From NCBI RefSeq assembly GCF_030709675.1, contig NZ_JAUZQD010000015.1, positions 62,001-126,000 on the forward strand: a stretch of 64,000 nt of DNA, given 5' to 3'. A program made the translations under genes and the position numbers. Positions 1 to 8,302 of this stretch are shown piece after piece (position 1 is the stretch's first letter; every line of letters starts with the position of its first letter). Source of the stretch: Symbioplanes lichenis. GTDB taxonomy: Bacteria; Actinomycetota; Actinomycetes; Mycobacteriales; Micromonosporaceae. The notes below the pieces were generated by a model. It was given only the letters and a program-made list of their open reading frames with translations. It was not told where the DNA came from and ran no database searches.

Positions 1-361
1 CGCCGACGGCCGGCGAGACCGGGCGCACGGCCGCGCGCGCGACAGAGGCGCGACCGCCGTTGGCGACCGGCGCGGCGGCGCCGACCGAGGCGCGGCCACC
101 GACCGCGGCGGCGCCGACCGACGCCCGCCCGGGGCTCACGGAGGCGCGGCCCGGGCTGACCGAGGCCGCACCCACCGACGCCGACCCGACGGAGGCGGCG
201 CCGCGGGGGGCCGCCGATCCACCGACGCTCGCCCGGCCGCCGCTGGAGCGCCGGTAAGCATCGGGAGCGGGCCGCTGGTCGTCGTCAGGCGGTGGAGCAG
301 AGGACGGCCCGGGCACATTGGCCCGGGCACGCGCAGACTGCGGATCGCCGTACGAGTTCAT
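1..361 (-). CDS. N-terminal part of a probable class A penicillin-binding protein (PonA-like), truncated by the window edge
   Basis: Reading the minus strand from an ATG at 361 gives about 120 codons open to the window edge. The peptide starts MNSYGDPQSARARANVPGPS. It then becomes an Ala/Ser/Pro/Gly-rich segment with the motif GRASV or ASVG repeated about eight times, which is a cytoplasmic disordered leader. No catalytic domain is inside the window. The assignment rests on synteny: ino1, PadR, DUF5318 and a bifunctional transglycosylase/transpeptidase gene are neighbours in mycobacteria (ino1...Rv0049-ponA1) and other actinomycetes. Such proteins build peptidoglycan at the membrane. A GTAGGTGT ribosome binding site lies 6-13 bases before the ATG. 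The plus-strand reading of the same DNA is Pro/Ala/Thr low complexity and is judged a shadow. Confidence 0.6.
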   Translation of the reverse strand, partial: MNSYGDPQSARARANVPGPSSAPPPDDDQRPAPDAYRRSSGGRASVGGSAAPRGAASVGSASVGAASVSPGRASVSPGRASVGAAAVGGRASVGAAAPVANGGRASVARAAVRPVSPAVG

Positions 362-550
362 TCGGTTACACCTACCGGTCGCGGTGGCTCGCCCCGGAAA
401 CCCTGGAGGGGCTTCCCGGGGCGGGGCCACGGGCGGACGTTCGGGGCTGCGTCCGCGCAGCCGCCCTGTCGGATGTCAAGAATGACCGATTACAGCGCTG
501 GATGCCCGTGTCGGTCCGGATCGTGTCCACGTTAGCGATGTTGGGAGCGG

Positions 551-1021
551 TCACTCGCCGCCCTCCCACCGGTGTGACGACGACCCTGTCTCGCGGTGGC
601 GGCCCGAGGCGGACGCGACGGCAGCCGCCACGCCCTGGTCCAGTTCGTCAGCTGTCAGTGCGTCCCGGCCGAGCAGGAACTGCTCGATCAGGTGGTTCCA
701 CGAGCACGACTGGCACACCTCGACCACGAAGACTTGAAACTCACGCAGCGTCATCGCCAGCACCGGCAGCTCCGTGAGCTTCCGGGCCTGACCGGCGGAC
801 TGCTTGAGCTCGTCGCCGTAGATGTAGTGCACCAGCGTGAGGTTGTCGCGCCGGCAGACCGGACACCTGTCCTCGGTGGGCTCGCCGTGGAAGCGAGCTG
901 CGTTTTTGAGGTAGGGCGAGGCGTCACAGACCTCGAGCGTCCCGATCTTCCCGTTGTGCAGGTCACGCAGCAGCGCTCGCTTCTGTAGCGAGTAGTCGAC
1001 GATCTGCCGCTGCGTGCGCAT
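551..1021 (-). CDS. DUF5318 family protein, zinc-ribbon-like
   Basis: A 156-residue soluble protein of the actinobacterial DUF5318 family; its biochemical role is unknown. Two cysteine pairs are visible, CPVC at residues 53-56 and CQSC at 103-106. This spacing suggests one structural zinc site. The C-terminal 25 residues are polar and probably disordered. It sits between PadR and the penicillin-binding protein gene, as Rv0049 does in Mycobacterium. No Shine-Dalgarno is seen. Instead a TACTCT hexamer ends seven bases before the ATG, so the transcript may be leaderless. Family membership is fairly secure, function open. Confidence 0.8.
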   Translation of the reverse strand: MRTQRQIVDYSLQKRALLRDLHNGKIGTLEVCDASPYLKNAARFHGEPTEDRCPVCRRDNLTLVHYIYGDELKQSAGQARKLTELPVLAMTLREFQVFVVEVCQSCSWNHLIEQFLLGRDALTADELDQGVAAAVASASGRHRETGSSSHRWEGGE

Positions 1022-1134
1022 GGCGAAGAGAGTACGCGGTCCGCCGCCGAAGAGCGACCGCCATCACGCAGCGTGGCGTGGCGACTGCCCAGCGCCCGGA
1101 CCCTTGCCAAGCATGTCGGTCCGATCTACGGTTG

Positions 1135-1157
1135 CGATGTATCGGCCCGATACATCG
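1135..1157. promoter_or_regulatory. Perfect 23-bp palindrome, probable PadR operator
   Basis: CGATGTATCG, a 3-base spacer GCC, then CGATACATCG: two perfectly complementary 10-base arms. The site ends 18 bases before the padR-family start codon. Its outer ATGT...ACAT half-sites resemble PadR-family operators, so autoregulation is inferred. The transcript could also drive ino1. Confidence 0.65.
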
Positions 1158-1175
1158 CTCGCAGGGAGGTGCCCG

Positions 1176-1829
1176 ATGCTTGAACTGGCGATCCTCGGTC
1201 TCCTCCAGGAAGCCCCCATGCACGGCTACGAGCTGCGCAAGGAGCTGGCGGCGAAGCTCGGCACGCTGCGCGCCGCGATCAGCTACGGCACGCTCTATCC
1301 CACGCTCAAGCGGCTGCTGCTGGCCGGCTTCATCACCGAGCAGGGCCCGGGCAGTGACATCCCGCCGCCGATGACCAGCAAGCGCGGCCGGATCGTCTAC
1401 AAGATCACCGCCGACGGCAAGGAGCGCTTCGCCGCCCTGCTCGCCGCGGCCGGGCCCGAGACCTACGACGACGCCGGCTTCGGCGTGCACTTCACCTTCT
1501 TCTCCCGCACCGACCGCGCCACCCGGCTGCGCATCCTCGAGGGCCGGCGGCGGCGCATCGAGGAGCGGCGGGAGGGGCTGCGGGAGATGCTCGCCCGGGC
1601 CGGCGACCGGCTGGACGCCTACACGCTCGAGCTGCAGCGCCACGGCCTCGACTCGGCCGACCGCGAGGTCCGCTGGCTGGAGGAGCTGATCACCCGGGAG
1701 CGCTCCGGGACCACCCCCGCCGTGACCGCCACCGCCCCGGTGGAGGACACAGAGAAGAAGACTTCCCCGGCCGGTCCGGCCGCGGAGGCACCCCCCGTGA
1801 AACCGGCTCCGCACCTGGACCGGCCGTGA
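1176..1829 (+). CDS. PadR family transcriptional regulator
   Basis: A 217-residue DNA-binding protein. Residues 1-85 form a PadR winged helix that begins MLELAILGLLQEAPMHGYEL, with the Tyr-rich wing 'SYGTLYPTLKRL'. The middle is a helical Vir_C-like dimerisation region. The tail is Pro/Ala-rich and low complexity. The ATG at 1176 is chosen because GGGAGGT lies six bases upstream and the family conserved core starts there, although the frame is open further upstream. A perfect palindrome just before the gene is probably its operator. The stop codon overlaps an ATG in the ino1 frame. Close linkage to ino1 and DUF5318 matches the Rv0047c neighbourhood, suggesting a link to inositol or envelope metabolism (inference). 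Confidence 0.88.
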   Translation: MLELAILGLLQEAPMHGYELRKELAAKLGTLRAAISYGTLYPTLKRLLLAGFITEQGPGSDIPPPMTSKRGRIVYKITADGKERFAALLAAAGPETYDDAGFGVHFTFFSRTDRATRLRILEGRRRRIEERREGLREMLARAGDRLDAYTLELQRHGLDSADREVRWLEELITRERSGTTPAVTATAPVEDTEKKTSPAGPAAEAPPVKPAPHLDRP

Positions 1830-1849
1830 TGAACAAGGAGGCAAACGCG

Positions 1850-2929
1850 ATGGGCTCCGTCCGCGTCGCCATCGTCGGTGTGGGTAACTGCGCCTCGTCC
1901 CTCGTGCAGGGCGTGGAGTACTACCGCAACGCCGACCCCAGTGACCGCGTCCCGGGTCTCATGCACGTGACCTTCGGCGACTACCACGTCTCCGACGTGC
2001 AGTTCGTCGCGGCGTTCGATGTGGACGCCAAGAAGGTCGGCATGGACCTCGCGGAGGCGATCAACGCCAGCGAGAACAACACGATCAAGCTGACCGACGT
2101 GCCCCCGACCGGCGTCAGCGTCCAGCGTGGACCGACCTTCGACGGCCTCGGCACCTACTACCGCGAGATCATCGAGGAGTCGACGGCCGAGGTCGTCGAC
2201 GTGGTGCAGGCCCTGCGTGACGCCGAGGTCGACGTCGTCGTCTCCTACCTGCCGGTGGGCTCCGAGGAGGCCGACAAGTTCTACGCGCAGGCCGCGATCG
2301 ACGCCGGCTGCGCGTTCGTCAACGCCCTGCCGGTCTTCATCGCCTCCGACCCGGTCTGGGCCCAGAAGTTCACCGACGCGGGCCTCCCGATCGTCGGCGA
2401 CGACATCAAGAGCCAGGTCGGCGCGACGATCGTGCACCGCGCGCTCGCGAAGCTGTTCGAGGACCGCGGCGTGGAGCTGCTGCGCACCTACCAGCTCAAC
2501 TTCGGCGGCAACATGGACTTCATGAACATGCTGGAGCGCAACCGCCTGGTCTCCAAGAAGATCTCGAAGACCCAGTCGGTCACCAGCCAGATCCCGCACG
2601 AGATGGTCAAGAGCGACGTGCACATCGGCCCGTCGGACCACGTGCCGTGGCTCGACGACCGCAAGTGGGCCTACATCCGGCTCGAGGGCCGCAGCTTCGG
2701 CGACACCCCGCTGAACGCCGAGCTCAAGCTCGAGGTGTGGGACTCCCCGAACTCGGCCGGCGTCATCATCGACGCCGTGCGCGCCGCGAAGATCGCCAAG
2801 GACCGCGGCATCGGCGGCCCGATCCTCTCCGCGAGCTCCTACTTCATGAAGAGCCCGCCGGTGCAGTACAACGACCACGACGCCAAGGCGTCCGTCGAGG
2901 CCTTCATCAAGGGCGAGATCGAGCGCTGA
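1850..2929 (+). CDS. ino1: Inositol-3-phosphate synthase
   Basis: Converts glucose-6-phosphate to 1D-myo-inositol-3-phosphate with NAD as recycled cofactor. It feeds phosphatidylinositol and mycothiol synthesis in actinomycetes. The 359-residue length fits the family. The N-terminal Rossmann loop VAIVGVGNCASSL is at residues 5-17. The motifs GDDIKSQVGATIVHR and NFGGNMDFMNM belong to the catalytic domain. The ATG at 1850 has AAGGAGG nine bases upstream. An upstream in-frame ATG at 1826 overlaps the padR stop and lacks a binding site. Probable operon with padR. A hairpin terminator and a tandem repeat follow. Confidence 0.95.
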   Translation: MGSVRVAIVGVGNCASSLVQGVEYYRNADPSDRVPGLMHVTFGDYHVSDVQFVAAFDVDAKKVGMDLAEAINASENNTIKLTDVPPTGVSVQRGPTFDGLGTYYREIIEESTAEVVDVVQALRDAEVDVVVSYLPVGSEEADKFYAQAAIDAGCAFVNALPVFIASDPVWAQKFTDAGLPIVGDDIKSQVGATIVHRALAKLFEDRGVELLRTYQLNFGGNMDFMNMLERNRLVSKKISKTQSVTSQIPHEMVKSDVHIGPSDHVPWLDDRKWAYIRLEGRSFGDTPLNAELKLEVWDSPNSAGVIIDAVRAAKIAKDRGIGGPILSASSYFMKSPPVQYNDHDAKASVEAFIKGEIER

Positions 2930-2935
2930 CACCCC

Positions 2936-3027
2936 GTCCAACCACCCCGCCGCCACCCGAACAGGACTGAAGGCGGAGCCTCTGTCCAACCACCCCGCCG
3001 CCACCCGAACGGGACTGAAGGCGGAGC
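2936..3027. repeat. Two tandem copies of a 44-bp element downstream of ino1
   Basis: Two copies (2936-2979 and 2984-3027) begin GTCCAACCACCCCGCCGCCA and end GAAGGCGGAGC. They differ at one base and have a 48-bp period. A diverged copy occurs in inverse orientation near 16.3 kb, so this is a dispersed intergenic element rather than a local duplication only. Confidence 0.85.
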
Positions 3028-3032
3028 TCGAC

Positions 3033-3067
3033 AAAGAAGGTCCGGGCCGTTGGTCCGGGCCTTCTTT
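3033..3067 (+). terminator. Hairpin terminator after ino1
   Basis: AAAGAAGGTCCGGGCC pairs with GGTCCGGGCCTTCTTT across a three-base loop: a 16-bp stem including two G-U pairs. The T-tract is short, as is usual in high-GC actinomycetes. Confidence 0.8.
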
Positions 3068-3197
3068 CCCGTGTACGCCCCCAGCCCGCACACCTCACGC
3101 CCGGCGACCGCCACCGCCCGGCCCGCGCCCTGCCCCGCCGGCCCGCCCGGCCCGCCGTGAGACCGCGGCATGGACGTCGGCCCGCACGTGATCATCG

Positions 3198-3668
3198 TCA
3201 CGTCCACAGCCGCTCCAGCGTCACCCGCGCCTCCAGCTCGAGCAGTCGCCGCTTGCGCTCCAGCCCGCCACCGAAGCCGACCATCTTCCCGCCGGCCCCG
3301 ACCACTCGATGACACGGCACGAGCACCGGCACCGGGTTCTGATTGCAGGCCGCCCCCACCGCCCGAGCCGCCCCGGGCTCACCGAGCGCGGTCGCGATGG
3401 CGCCATAGGTGACCATTTCCCCGTACGGAATCCGCGCGATCTCCCCCCACACGGCCCGCTCGAAGGCCGATCCTCCCCGCATCTCGACCGTCGAGGTGAA
3501 ATCCGTCACTGTCCCGGCGAAGTAGCCGGCGAGCTCCTCGACGACGGCGACCGCAGCACCGGGCGGCGGCGAAGGTGGCCCGGACACGCCGAACCGCACG
3601 CCCACGACGACGTCGCCCTCCAGCTCCACGCCGAGCGGCCCGATCGGCGACTCCACCACCACTCTCAT
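3198..3668 (-). CDS. ogt: Methylated-DNA--[protein]-cysteine S-methyltransferase
   Basis: A suicide repair enzyme that moves alkyl groups from O6-alkylguanine to its own cysteine. The acceptor is in PCHRVV with Cys119. The helix-turn-helix segment around residues 70-105 (FERAVWGEIARIPYGEMVTYG) and the C-terminal GFGGGLERKRRLLELE are typical of the family. At 156 residues it is the short Ogt type without an Ada-like activator domain. ATG 3668 is preferred because GGAG lies ten bases upstream; an ATG at 3677 would add three residues. It is followed convergently by the ino1 terminator. Confidence 0.93.
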   Translation of the reverse strand: MRVVVESPIGPLGVELEGDVVVGVRFGVSGPPSPPPGAAVAVVEELAGYFAGTVTDFTSTVEMRGGSAFERAVWGEIARIPYGEMVTYGAIATALGEPGAARAVGAACNQNPVPVLVPCHRVVGAGGKMVGFGGGLERKRRLLELEARVTLERLWT

Positions 3669-3781
3669 GCCGGCCATTCTCCGCCGGGGGTGTGACACGA
3701 ACGCGCCAAACGGAGCCACGCCCGCGAGCAAAGCAGCCACGCATCCGAGCGGACAGGACATGCGGCCACGCATCCGAGCGC

Positions 3782-5212
3782 TCAGGCGGTGTGGCCGTGC
3801 TCCCGCGCCCACCGCAGCAGCTCCGCCTCGGCCTCGTCCCGGTCCAGCGGGCCCCGGTCGAGGCGCAACTCCTTGAGGTGCCGCCACGCCTGACCCACGA
3901 TCGGACCCGGCGGGACCCCGAGCAGCTCCATGATCGCGTTGCCGTCCAGGTCGGGGCGGACCCGGGCGAGGTCCTCCTCGGCCTCGATGCGCGCGATCCG
4001 CTCCTCCAGCGCGTCGTAGTCCGCCGAGAGGTTGGCGGCCTTGCGCTTGTTGCGCGTCGTGCAGTCGGAGCGGGTCAGCTTGTGCAGGCGGGGGAGCAGG
4101 GGCCCGGCGTCGGTCACGTAGCGGCGCACCGCCGAGTCCGTCCACTCGCCCCGGCCGTACCCGTAGAAGCGCAGGTGGAGATGCACCAGCTGGACCACCT
4201 CGGTGGTCACGTCCTTGGGGTAACGCATCGCCTTCATGCGCTGCTTGGTCATCCGGGCGCCGACGACCTCGTGGTGGTGGAAGCTGACCCGGCCGTCGCG
4301 GCCGACGGCCTTGGTCGCCGGCTTGCCGACGTCGTGCATGAGCGCCGCCATGCGCAGGACGAGGTCGGGGCCCGCGCCGGCCTCCAGGCGCACGGCGTTC
4401 TGCACGACGATCAGCGTGTGCTCGTAGACGTCCTTGTGCTGGGCGTGCTCGTCGATCTCCAGCTTGAGCCCGGTGAGCTCGGGCAGGAAGCGGTCGGCGA
4501 GCCCGGTGTCGACGAGCAGGCGCAGGCCGGCCACGGGGTCGGCGCCGCAGAGCAGTTTGGTGAACTCGTCGCGGATCCGCTCGACCGTGATCCGGTCGAG
4601 GTCGGCCGCCATCGCGGTCATCGCCGCGAGTGTGGCCGGATCCACAGTGAACTTCAGCTTGGCGACGAACCGGGCCGCCCGCAGCATCCGAAGTGGATCA
4701 TCACCGAAGGACTCCTCCGGGCGCGACGGCGTGCGGATCAGCTGCGCCGCCAGGTCGGCCACGCCCCCGTACGGGTCGGTGAACTCGTGCCCCGGCAGGC
4801 TGACCGCCATCGCGTTGATCGTGAAGTCGCGCCGGCGCAGGTCGTCGAGGAGATTGTCGCCGTACTCCACGACCGGGTTGCGGCTGACGCCGTCGTAGGC
4901 CTCGGCGCGGAAGGTGGTGATCTCGAGCCGCAGCCCGTCCTTCTGCACGCCGATCGTGCCGAACTCGCGCCCGGTCTCCCAGATCGCGTCGGCCCAGCCC
5001 TTGACCAGGGCGAGCGTCTGCTCGGGCCGGGCGTCGGTGCAGAAGTCCAGGTCGTCGCCGAGGTTGCCGAGCAGGGCGTCGCGCACCGAGCCGCCCACCA
5101 GGTGCAACTCATGGCCGGCGGCGCCGAAACGGCGCCCCAGCTCGTCGGCTACCGGGGAGACCCGCAGCAGCTCCTGGACGGCGGTGCGCTGGGCCGAACT
5201 CAACTCAGACAT
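3782..5212 (-). CDS. cca: CCA tRNA nucleotidyltransferase
   Basis: Adds or repairs the 3'-terminal CCA of tRNAs; needed here because at least the tRNA-Ala gene in this window does not encode CCA. The 476-residue protein has the class II nucleotidyltransferase motif GGSVRD (residues 40-45) with the metal-binding carboxylates in DDLD (53-56). RRDFTINAMA lies near 127-136 and DDPLRMLRAARF near 171-182. A C-terminal HD phosphohydrolase-like domain has HD at 293-294. The gene sits opposite MurJ and a conserved hypothetical gene, the arrangement seen around Rv3907c-Rv3910. Divergent start with the next gene leaves a 57-base shared promoter region. Confidence 0.95.
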   Translation of the reverse strand: MSELSSAQRTAVQELLRVSPVADELGRRFGAAGHELHLVGGSVRDALLGNLGDDLDFCTDARPEQTLALVKGWADAIWETGREFGTIGVQKDGLRLEITTFRAEAYDGVSRNPVVEYGDNLLDDLRRRDFTINAMAVSLPGHEFTDPYGGVADLAAQLIRTPSRPEESFGDDPLRMLRAARFVAKLKFTVDPATLAAMTAMAADLDRITVERIRDEFTKLLCGADPVAGLRLLVDTGLADRFLPELTGLKLEIDEHAQHKDVYEHTLIVVQNAVRLEAGAGPDLVLRMAALMHDVGKPATKAVGRDGRVSFHHHEVVGARMTKQRMKAMRYPKDVTTEVVQLVHLHLRFYGYGRGEWTDSAVRRYVTDAGPLLPRLHKLTRSDCTTRNKRKAANLSADYDALEERIARIEAEEDLARVRPDLDGNAIMELLGVPPGPIVGQAWRHLKELRLDRGPLDRDEAEAELLRWAREHGHTA

Positions 5213-5269
5213 GGGGTTACCAGGGTATCGGTCGTGGCGGCATCCGGGCGCAGCGGGCAGGATGGGAGC

Positions 5270-6160
5270 GTGCCCGTACCCGAGGCGCTACTCCGCCTCA
5301 GCGAGGATCCCGGTTTCTGGTCCTTCCTGCGGGCGGAGGGTGGCGCGATCCCCGACCCCGAGCCGACCGGCCTGCGCGTGTCCTTCCCGGTGACCGGCGG
5401 CTACGGCCTGGTGCTCGATCTCGACCTGGTCACCGGCGAGCAGACGCTGGGTCTGCGCGGCCCCGCGACCAGCGAGCCGATGCAGCTCGGCTGGGCCGAC
5501 GCGGGCGGCCCGCGACCGGCCGCGCTGCGCTGGGACGAGCTCGAGGTGTGTGCCCGCGTGATCGCGCTCGAGGACCCGACCCTGCCGCATCCCGGGTTGG
5601 TGGTGGCGCTGCTGGCCCCGTTCGCGCCGGTCACGCCGGACGACGACGTGGACACGGTCGCGGCGGTGCGCGAGGCCGCCTACCGGTCGCTGCGCCGCGA
5701 GGTGCCGCCCGTCGAGCCGAGCGGTCCGGAGCAGGCGCCGCTGCCGCTCTTCGCGGCCGACGAGTGGTGGCCCCGCCCGCCGGAGCCGTCGCCGCTAGTC
5801 CTCGACGAGGCCGCGATCGCGGCCTACAGCAGCCCGGCCCCGGTGGAGCGCCAGGTCCGCGGCAACTCCCGCTTCCCGCGGGAGCAGCTGACCGAGCTGG
5901 TACGCCTGGCCGCCCGCCGCCTCGGCCGGGTGCCCGAGGAGGAGGGGTACGAGCAGGTGCGCCCGCTGGCCCGGCAGATCACGGTCAGTGGGGATCTGCG
6001 CACCGTCGATGCGCTCGTCCGGATCCTGACCGAGGCCGGCTGCGACCACCCGACCGTGCTCGACGCGCTGAGCGAGCCCCTCGTGCCGATCGAGGCGTGC
6101 TGGATGGTCGAGACACTGGCGGGGGCCGTGCCGGGCACGCTGCTCCGCCGTCACGTCTGA
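5270..6160 (+). CDS. Conserved hypothetical protein between cca and murJ
   Basis: A 296-residue soluble, acidic protein without recognised motifs or membrane segments. It is rich in Pro, Leu and charged residues. A Pro-rich linker around residues 140-190 separates an N-terminal part (PGFWSFLRAEGGAIPDP) from a helical C-terminal part (RFPREQLTELVRLAARRLGR). The GTG at 5270 is chosen because it follows GGATGGGA and sits just inside the divergent spacer with cca. The frame is open far upstream only because of the high GC content opposite cca. Position immediately before murJ suggests a possible envelope link, but no function can be assigned. Confidence 0.75.
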   Translation: MPVPEALLRLSEDPGFWSFLRAEGGAIPDPEPTGLRVSFPVTGGYGLVLDLDLVTGEQTLGLRGPATSEPMQLGWADAGGPRPAALRWDELEVCARVIALEDPTLPHPGLVVALLAPFAPVTPDDDVDTVAAVREAAYRSLRREVPPVEPSGPEQAPLPLFAADEWWPRPPEPSPLVLDEAAIAAYSSPAPVERQVRGNSRFPREQLTELVRLAARRLGRVPEEEGYEQVRPLARQITVSGDLRTVDALVRILTEAGCDHPTVLDALSEPLVPIEACWMVETLAGAVPGTLLRRHV

Positions 6161-6211
6161 GCACCTTCCCCGTAGGGTGGCGTCTGTGTTCGTACCCCTG
6201 GGGAGGTCTCG

Positions 6212-8113
6212 GTGAGCGGCGGCCTGTACCGCAGCGCGCACGCCACGCCTGACGGTGAGCCGGAGGAGGTGGGCGGGGCGTTCCACGTGCCCGTCGACAG
6301 CACCGGCACGATCCCGACGGCCGCCGGCGACCAGGCGTTGCCCCCAGAAGTGATCCCGCCCACACCGATCGAGTCGTCGGGCGGCGGCACGGTCTACGGC
6401 AGCCGCACGGCCAACCGGTCGGAAGGCGCGGTCTACGGCGGGCCGGCGGTCCACGACGAGTTCGCGCCCGAGGCTGTTCCGGACGCCGCTCCCGAGACTC
6501 CGGCTTCGGAGGAGCGGTCCACCGCCGGCAACAGCCTGATCATGGCGATCGGCAGCTTCGTGAGCCGGATCATCGGCTTCGTGCGCAACGCCCTGATCGG
6601 CATGGCGCTGGGCTCGGCGGTCGGCAACGCGTACACGGCGGCGCAGTTCCTCCCCGGGCAGATCTACGAGCTGCTGCTCGGCGGCATCCTGTCCAGCGTC
6701 CTGATCCCGCTGCTGGTGCGCCGGCGCAAGGAGGATCCGGACGGTGGCGAGCTCTTCACCCAGCGGCTGCTGACCTTCGCGGTCGTGTCGCTCGGCATCG
6801 CGACGGTCCTGGTCACCGTGGCCGCACCGGTGATCACCGCGATCCAGTCCAGCAGCGACTCCAGCGGCGATTATCGCGACCTGGTGACGTCCCTGGCGTA
6901 CCTGATCCTGCCGATCATCTTCTTCACCGGCCTCTCCGCGCTGATCGCGGCGGTGCTCAACGTGCGCGGCCACTTCGCCGCGCCGATGTGGGCGCCGATC
7001 CTCAACAGCCTGGTCATCATCGCGGCCTGCGGCATCTTCCTGGTGGCCTTCAACACCGACGGGCTCAGCCCGGCGACGATGACCTCCGGTCAGATCCTGG
7101 TCATCGGTGGCGGCACCCTGCTGGGCATCGTGGCGCAGACGGCCGGTCTGCTCCCGGCGCTGCGCAAGGTCGGCTTCTCCTGGAAGTGGCGCTGGTCGCC
7201 GCGCGAGCTGGGTCTCAGCGAGATCGGCAAGCTCGCCGGCTGGATGCTCTGCTACGTCGTCGCCAACCAGATCGCCGTCTTCCTCGTGGTGCGCGTGCTC
7301 AGCGGCGTGGCGGAGGGCGACACGGCGAGCGTCCTGGCGTTCAACAACGTCTACCTGCTGACCATGATGGCCCACGGCATCATCGGCGTCTCGGTGATGA
7401 CCGCGCTGCTGCCCAAGATGAGCGCCGCCGCGGCCGACGGCCGGTACGCCGACGTGAGCGCCGATCTGAGCCGCGGCATCCGGCTGGTCACCACGGCGCT
7501 CGCCCCGGTCACGGTCGCCTTCTACGTGCTCGGCAAGCCCATCGCGGTGACGCTCTTCCAGGGCGGCAATTACACGTACGAAGCGGCGTGGGCCACCGGT
7601 GACGTCCTGGCGACGGCGGCGCTCGTGGTGATCCCGCTGTCGGTGAGCTACCTGTGCACGTACACCTTCTATTCCCTGCAGGGCAACAAGACGGTGGCGC
7701 TGATCAACCTGCCGGTCGTGGCCGTACGCATCCTCGGCTACATCGTCCTGGCCGAGGTCCTGTCGTCGACGCTCGCCGCGGCGGGCATGACCGCCGCCAA
7801 CGCCATCTCCTATCTCCTCTCCGCGATCATCTCGCTCACCGTGCTGCGGCGGCGGATCGGCCGGCTCAATCTCGGTACGGTTGGCAAGGCCCTGCTGAAA
7901 GTCCTGGTGGCCGCCGCGATCGCCGCCGTGGCCGGCGTGCTGGTTGTCAAGCTGCTCCCCGGCGGCGACACGCCCGACCGGATCGCCGCCCTGGTTCAGC
8001 TCGTCGCCGGCGGTGCCGTGATCGTGCTGACCTACCTGGTGTCCGCTACGCTGCTGAGAGTTCACGAGGTCAGCCAGGTCGTCGGCACGGTGCGGCGCAA
8101 GCTCGGCCGCTGA
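6212..8113 (+). CDS. murJ: MurJ-type lipid II flippase
   Basis: A polytopic membrane protein of the MviN/MurJ family that flips lipid II across the membrane for peptidoglycan synthesis. The 633 residues start with about 100 polar, disordered cytoplasmic residues. About fourteen hydrophobic segments follow, beginning NSLIMAIGSFVSRIIGFVRN, the conserved first helix of the family. The GTG at 6212 has GGGGAGGT just upstream. The mycobacterial orthologue Rv3910 carries a pseudokinase domain at its C terminus. Here MurJ ends without it, and a separate gene 190 bases downstream encodes that part. Confidence 0.93.
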   Translation: MSGGLYRSAHATPDGEPEEVGGAFHVPVDSTGTIPTAAGDQALPPEVIPPTPIESSGGGTVYGSRTANRSEGAVYGGPAVHDEFAPEAVPDAAPETPASEERSTAGNSLIMAIGSFVSRIIGFVRNALIGMALGSAVGNAYTAAQFLPGQIYELLLGGILSSVLIPLLVRRRKEDPDGGELFTQRLLTFAVVSLGIATVLVTVAAPVITAIQSSSDSSGDYRDLVTSLAYLILPIIFFTGLSALIAAVLNVRGHFAAPMWAPILNSLVIIAACGIFLVAFNTDGLSPATMTSGQILVIGGGTLLGIVAQTAGLLPALRKVGFSWKWRWSPRELGLSEIGKLAGWMLCYVVANQIAVFLVVRVLSGVAEGDTASVLAFNNVYLLTMMAHGIIGVSVMTALLPKMSAAAADGRYADVSADLSRGIRLVTTALAPVTVAFYVLGKPIAVTLFQGGNYTYEAAWATGDVLATAALVVIPLSVSYLCTYTFYSLQGNKTVALINLPVVAVRILGYIVLAEVLSSTLAAAGMTAANAISYLLSAIISLTVLRRRIGRLNLGTVGKALLKVLVAAAIAAVAGVLVVKLLPGGDTPDRIAALVQLVAGGAVIVLTYLVSATLLRVHEVSQVVGTVRRKLGR

Positions 8114-8302
8114 TCTTTTCGCTGATCCTTGTGGACATCCGGCCGCACACCCGCTGAACAGCTGATTCTCCCGCACCGATCGGACCGGTCGGCCCAGGCA
8201 GCACGCCTCGCCCGAGGGCCGCGCCCGGGGATGACCGTGGGGGTTCGGCGCCCGGACGGGTATGGTCGGGGACGACAGTGCGGACTCACCGAGGGAGGAC
8301 GG

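Noticed and set aside
60..257. Plus-strand Pro/Ala/Thr-rich frame at the left edge
   Set aside because: It is the complement of the GRASV-repeat leader of the minus-strand penicillin-binding protein, with no start site and no family resemblance.
474..479. TTGACA (minus strand) as a -35 element for the penicillin-binding protein gene
   Set aside because: No acceptable -10 hexamer lies 16-19 bases downstream.
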